Under the pieces are notes generated by a model. That model worked only from the letters and a program-made list of their open reading frames with translations. It searched no databases and was not told the origin of the DNA. A stretch of DNA of 16,973 nt from SLFT01 sp964493075 (lineage in GTDB: Bacteria > Hydrogenedentota > Hydrogenedentia > Hydrogenedentales > CAITNO01), in NCBI GenBank assembly GCA_964493075.1, contig CAZBNU010000076.1, forward strand, positions 1-16,973, in the 5' to 3' direction. The translations under genes were made by a program, and so were the position numbers. This document shows, piece by piece, positions 15,222-16,973 of the stretch; the first letter of the stretch is position 1, and every line of letters starts with the position of its first letter.

Positions 15222-16973
15222 ATGCGTAACGTATCTTCACACCGGACCCTGAAAAATCATTATGCTGTCTTGATAGCCCTCATCGCGGGAATCATATTTG
15301 CATCAGGGGTGACCGCCCATGAGTTTCCTTCTGTACATGATGTGGTGGCGGGCGCACGGGAACGCCTTTCCAATGCAATGCCGCTGGAAGAACTGAATAA
15401 ACTCAGTATTGATCAGATAGTGGCGCAACTTACGGAGGAGGAACGGCAGGTGCTGGGTGCTTCCCATGTGCGTTTTGAAGTCAATGTGCCTGTTCGCGTG
15501 TACGTATTGATTGACAGCAAGTTTACGAAGAGCGATCCTGTGGAACCATTTTGGCTCAAAGAACGAGGATTCGAGGAAACCACCTTGTCCCTGCGATGCG
15601 GTGCGGACCGGTTTATTGGATTCATGAAAGCGTTTGATGCTGGCGTAATTGGGCTTGGAGTGAACTCCTTGAGCGGGGATAATCGCCATTACTGTGTCGC
15701 CCTCGAACCGCAAGATAAAAGGGATACCCTGGAGATTCTGAACATTTATCCGGCTTACCAGACTGTTGATGTGGTGAAAAAGGGGAATAGGGCATTTTCC
15801 GACCCTGAAACGGAGCCGATTCTTGCATTTTCTCCTGAACTTGAAGGGATGACCTTGGTGCAGGTTGATCCCTGGCGGCATCGTGATGCGCGTTTGGCGT
15901 GTATTTACACTGAAACAAAATTTCCTGCCAAGGACACGCCGGACCAGATTGTACTTACTTGGAGTGATAATCCCCAGACCACACAGACCATACAGTGGCG
16001 CACCAACACAAAGGTAAACACTGGTGTTATTGCGTACATGGAGGCGGGAGAGTCCGGAGAAATTGTGGTGGAAGAAGCGACTGTAATCGCTGCACAAACA
16101 CAGGAACTTTATACACCGCGCGTCCTGAACGATCAGCGGGTTCACCGTCATACGGTGACGTTGACCGGTCTTAAACCGGGCACTTCCTATAAATTTGCAG
16201 TTGCTGATGGTATTGATAGTATCAAGGATGTCTCAGGTACCTTTACTACTGCGCCTGATGCTGTTCAGCCCTTTTCTTTCGTTTACATGGGCGACCCACA
16301 GGTTGGTTTCGAACGTTGGGCGACACTCATAAGGCATGCAGAGACGGAACGTCCCGATGCATCATTCTGCATAATTGCCGGTGATCTTGTGAACAGGGGT
16401 TCAGACCGGGATGACTGGGATGACTTTTTTTGTAACGCAGGGAATTATTTCGCACGCAGGCCCATAATACCGGTCATAGGAAACCATGAATATCATCTTA
16501 GCAGTGGAAAGTTGCTCTATAACGATCTCTTTACTTTGCTTAAAAACGGACCGGATACGGTGCCGCCGCAACATGCCTATAGTTTTGAATACAGCAATGC
16601 CTTGTTTGTGATTCTGGACTCCAATCAATCCCCCCGTGATCAGGTGGCGTGGCTGGACGCAACACTTGGCAGTTCGGATGCCACCTGGAAATTTGTGTCC
16701 TTCCATCATCCCATCTATTCCTCTTCACCCAAGCGTGATAACCCCATACACCGTGCCCAGTGGATGCCTGTGTTTGATAAGCATCATGTGGATATGGTGT
16801 TGCAGGGACATGACCATGCTTACCTGCGCACCTTTCCAATGAAAAATAATGAGCGTGTCGATAGTCCTGCTGAGGGGACACTATACGTGGTTTCAGTATC
16901 GGGCACTAAGATGTACGACCTTGGTGAGTTTGACTACGCTGACAAAGCCTTTGCAGATACTTCCACCTATCAG
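15222..16973 (+). CDS. Secreted purple-acid-phosphatase-like metallophosphoesterase (partial)
   Basis: The open frame runs off the right edge after 584 codons. The ATG has an excellent ribosome binding site (AGGAG, 7-nt spacing). A signal peptide of about 32 residues ends VTA|H. Residues about 80-235 form a region I cannot assign. Residues about 243-349 match the fibronectin-like N-terminal domain of purple acid phosphatases (IVLTWSDNPQ, TLTGLKPGTSYKF). The metallophosphoesterase core then shows GDPQ (D358, Q360), GDLVNRG (D388), GNHE (N421, H422), HHP (H495-H496) and GHDH (H530, H532), a complete two-metal set. It probably hydrolyses phosphomonoesters outside the cytoplasm. The first motif has Gln where many family members have His. 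It may be expressed with or separately from the mre operon; no convincing promoter is seen in the 48-bp gap. Confidence 0.88.
   Translation, partial: MRNVSSHRTLKNHYAVLIALIAGIIFASGVTAHEFPSVHDVVAGARERLSNAMPLEELNKLSIDQIVAQLTEEERQVLGASHVRFEVNVPVRVYVLIDSKFTKSDPVEPFWLKERGFEETTLSLRCGADRFIGFMKAFDAGVIGLGVNSLSGDNRHYCVALEPQDKRDTLEILNIYPAYQTVDVVKKGNRAFSDPETEPILAFSPELEGMTLVQVDPWRHRDARLACIYTETKFPAKDTPDQIVLTWSDNPQTTQTIQWRTNTKVNTGVIAYMEAGESGEIVVEEATVIAAQTQELYTPRVLNDQRVHRHTVTLTGLKPGTSYKFAVADGIDSIKDVSGTFTTAPDAVQPFSFVYMGDPQVGFERWATLIRHAETERPDASFCIIAGDLVNRGSDRDDWDDFFCNAGNYFARRPIIPVIGNHEYHLSSGKLLYNDLFTLLKNGPDTVPPQHAYSFEYSNALFVILDSNQSPRDQVAWLDATLGSSDATWKFVSFHHPIYSSSPKRDNPIHRAQWMPVFDKHHVDMVLQGHDHAYLRTFPMKNNERVDSPAEGTLYVVSVSGTKMYDLGEFDYADKAFADTSTYQ

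Noticed and set aside
15303..16151. 282-codon open frame on the minus strand
   Set aside because: It is opposite the signal-bearing phosphatase-like gene, which has a full set of metal motifs and a strong ribosome binding site.

Overview
This window looks like chromosomal DNA from an uncultured Gram-negative bacterium. The evidence is an MsbA-type lipid flippase/exporter, two or more lipoprotein or secreted-protein signal peptides, and a complete rod-shape elongasome operon. A run of exactly 100 N (8031-8130) marks a scaffold gap, so this is probably a draft or metagenome assembly. The mixture of a URO-D-fold corrinoid-methyltransferase-like protein, paired dynamin-like GTPases, a GH16 lipoprotein and a purple-acid-phosphatase-like exoprotein recalls PVC-related or Hydrogenedentes-like lineages. 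That placement is only an impression, because no rRNA or universal marker tree is possible here. I saw no tRNA, rRNA, CRISPR array, insertion sequence or phage gene.

Left block, + strand (1-3874): a URO-D-fold protein open to the left edge, probably a zinc-dependent methyltransferase relative rather than HemE. A separately promoted MsbA-like ABC exporter follows, and an overlapping gene for a membrane-anchored or lipoprotein-like protein with two Ig-like (carboxypeptidase-regulatory-type) repeats.

Middle block, - strand (8030 down to 3882): ispE (isoprenoid MEP pathway), cut by the scaffold gap, then two overlapping genes for large membrane-associated dynamin/YfjP-like GTPases. The first has a recognisable G4 motif and the second does not, which suggests an asymmetric pair. 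This block converges on the left block with only 7 bp between stop codons.

Right block, + strand (8253 to end): a GH16 glycoside hydrolase lipoprotein, best started at a TTG with an excellent ribosome binding site, then about 300 bp of regulatory DNA. After that comes mreB-mreC-mreD-mrdA(PBP2)-rodA, tightly packed with start/stop overlaps, which builds the lateral cell wall. The last gene is a secreted purple-acid-phosphatase-like metallophosphoesterase that runs off the right edge.

Most of the window is recognisable housekeeping. The parts most worth a second look are the GTPase pair, the Ig-like partner of the exporter, the unassigned N-terminal domain of the phosphoesterase, the URO-D paralogue and a perfect 17-bp dyad upstream of the GH16 gene.
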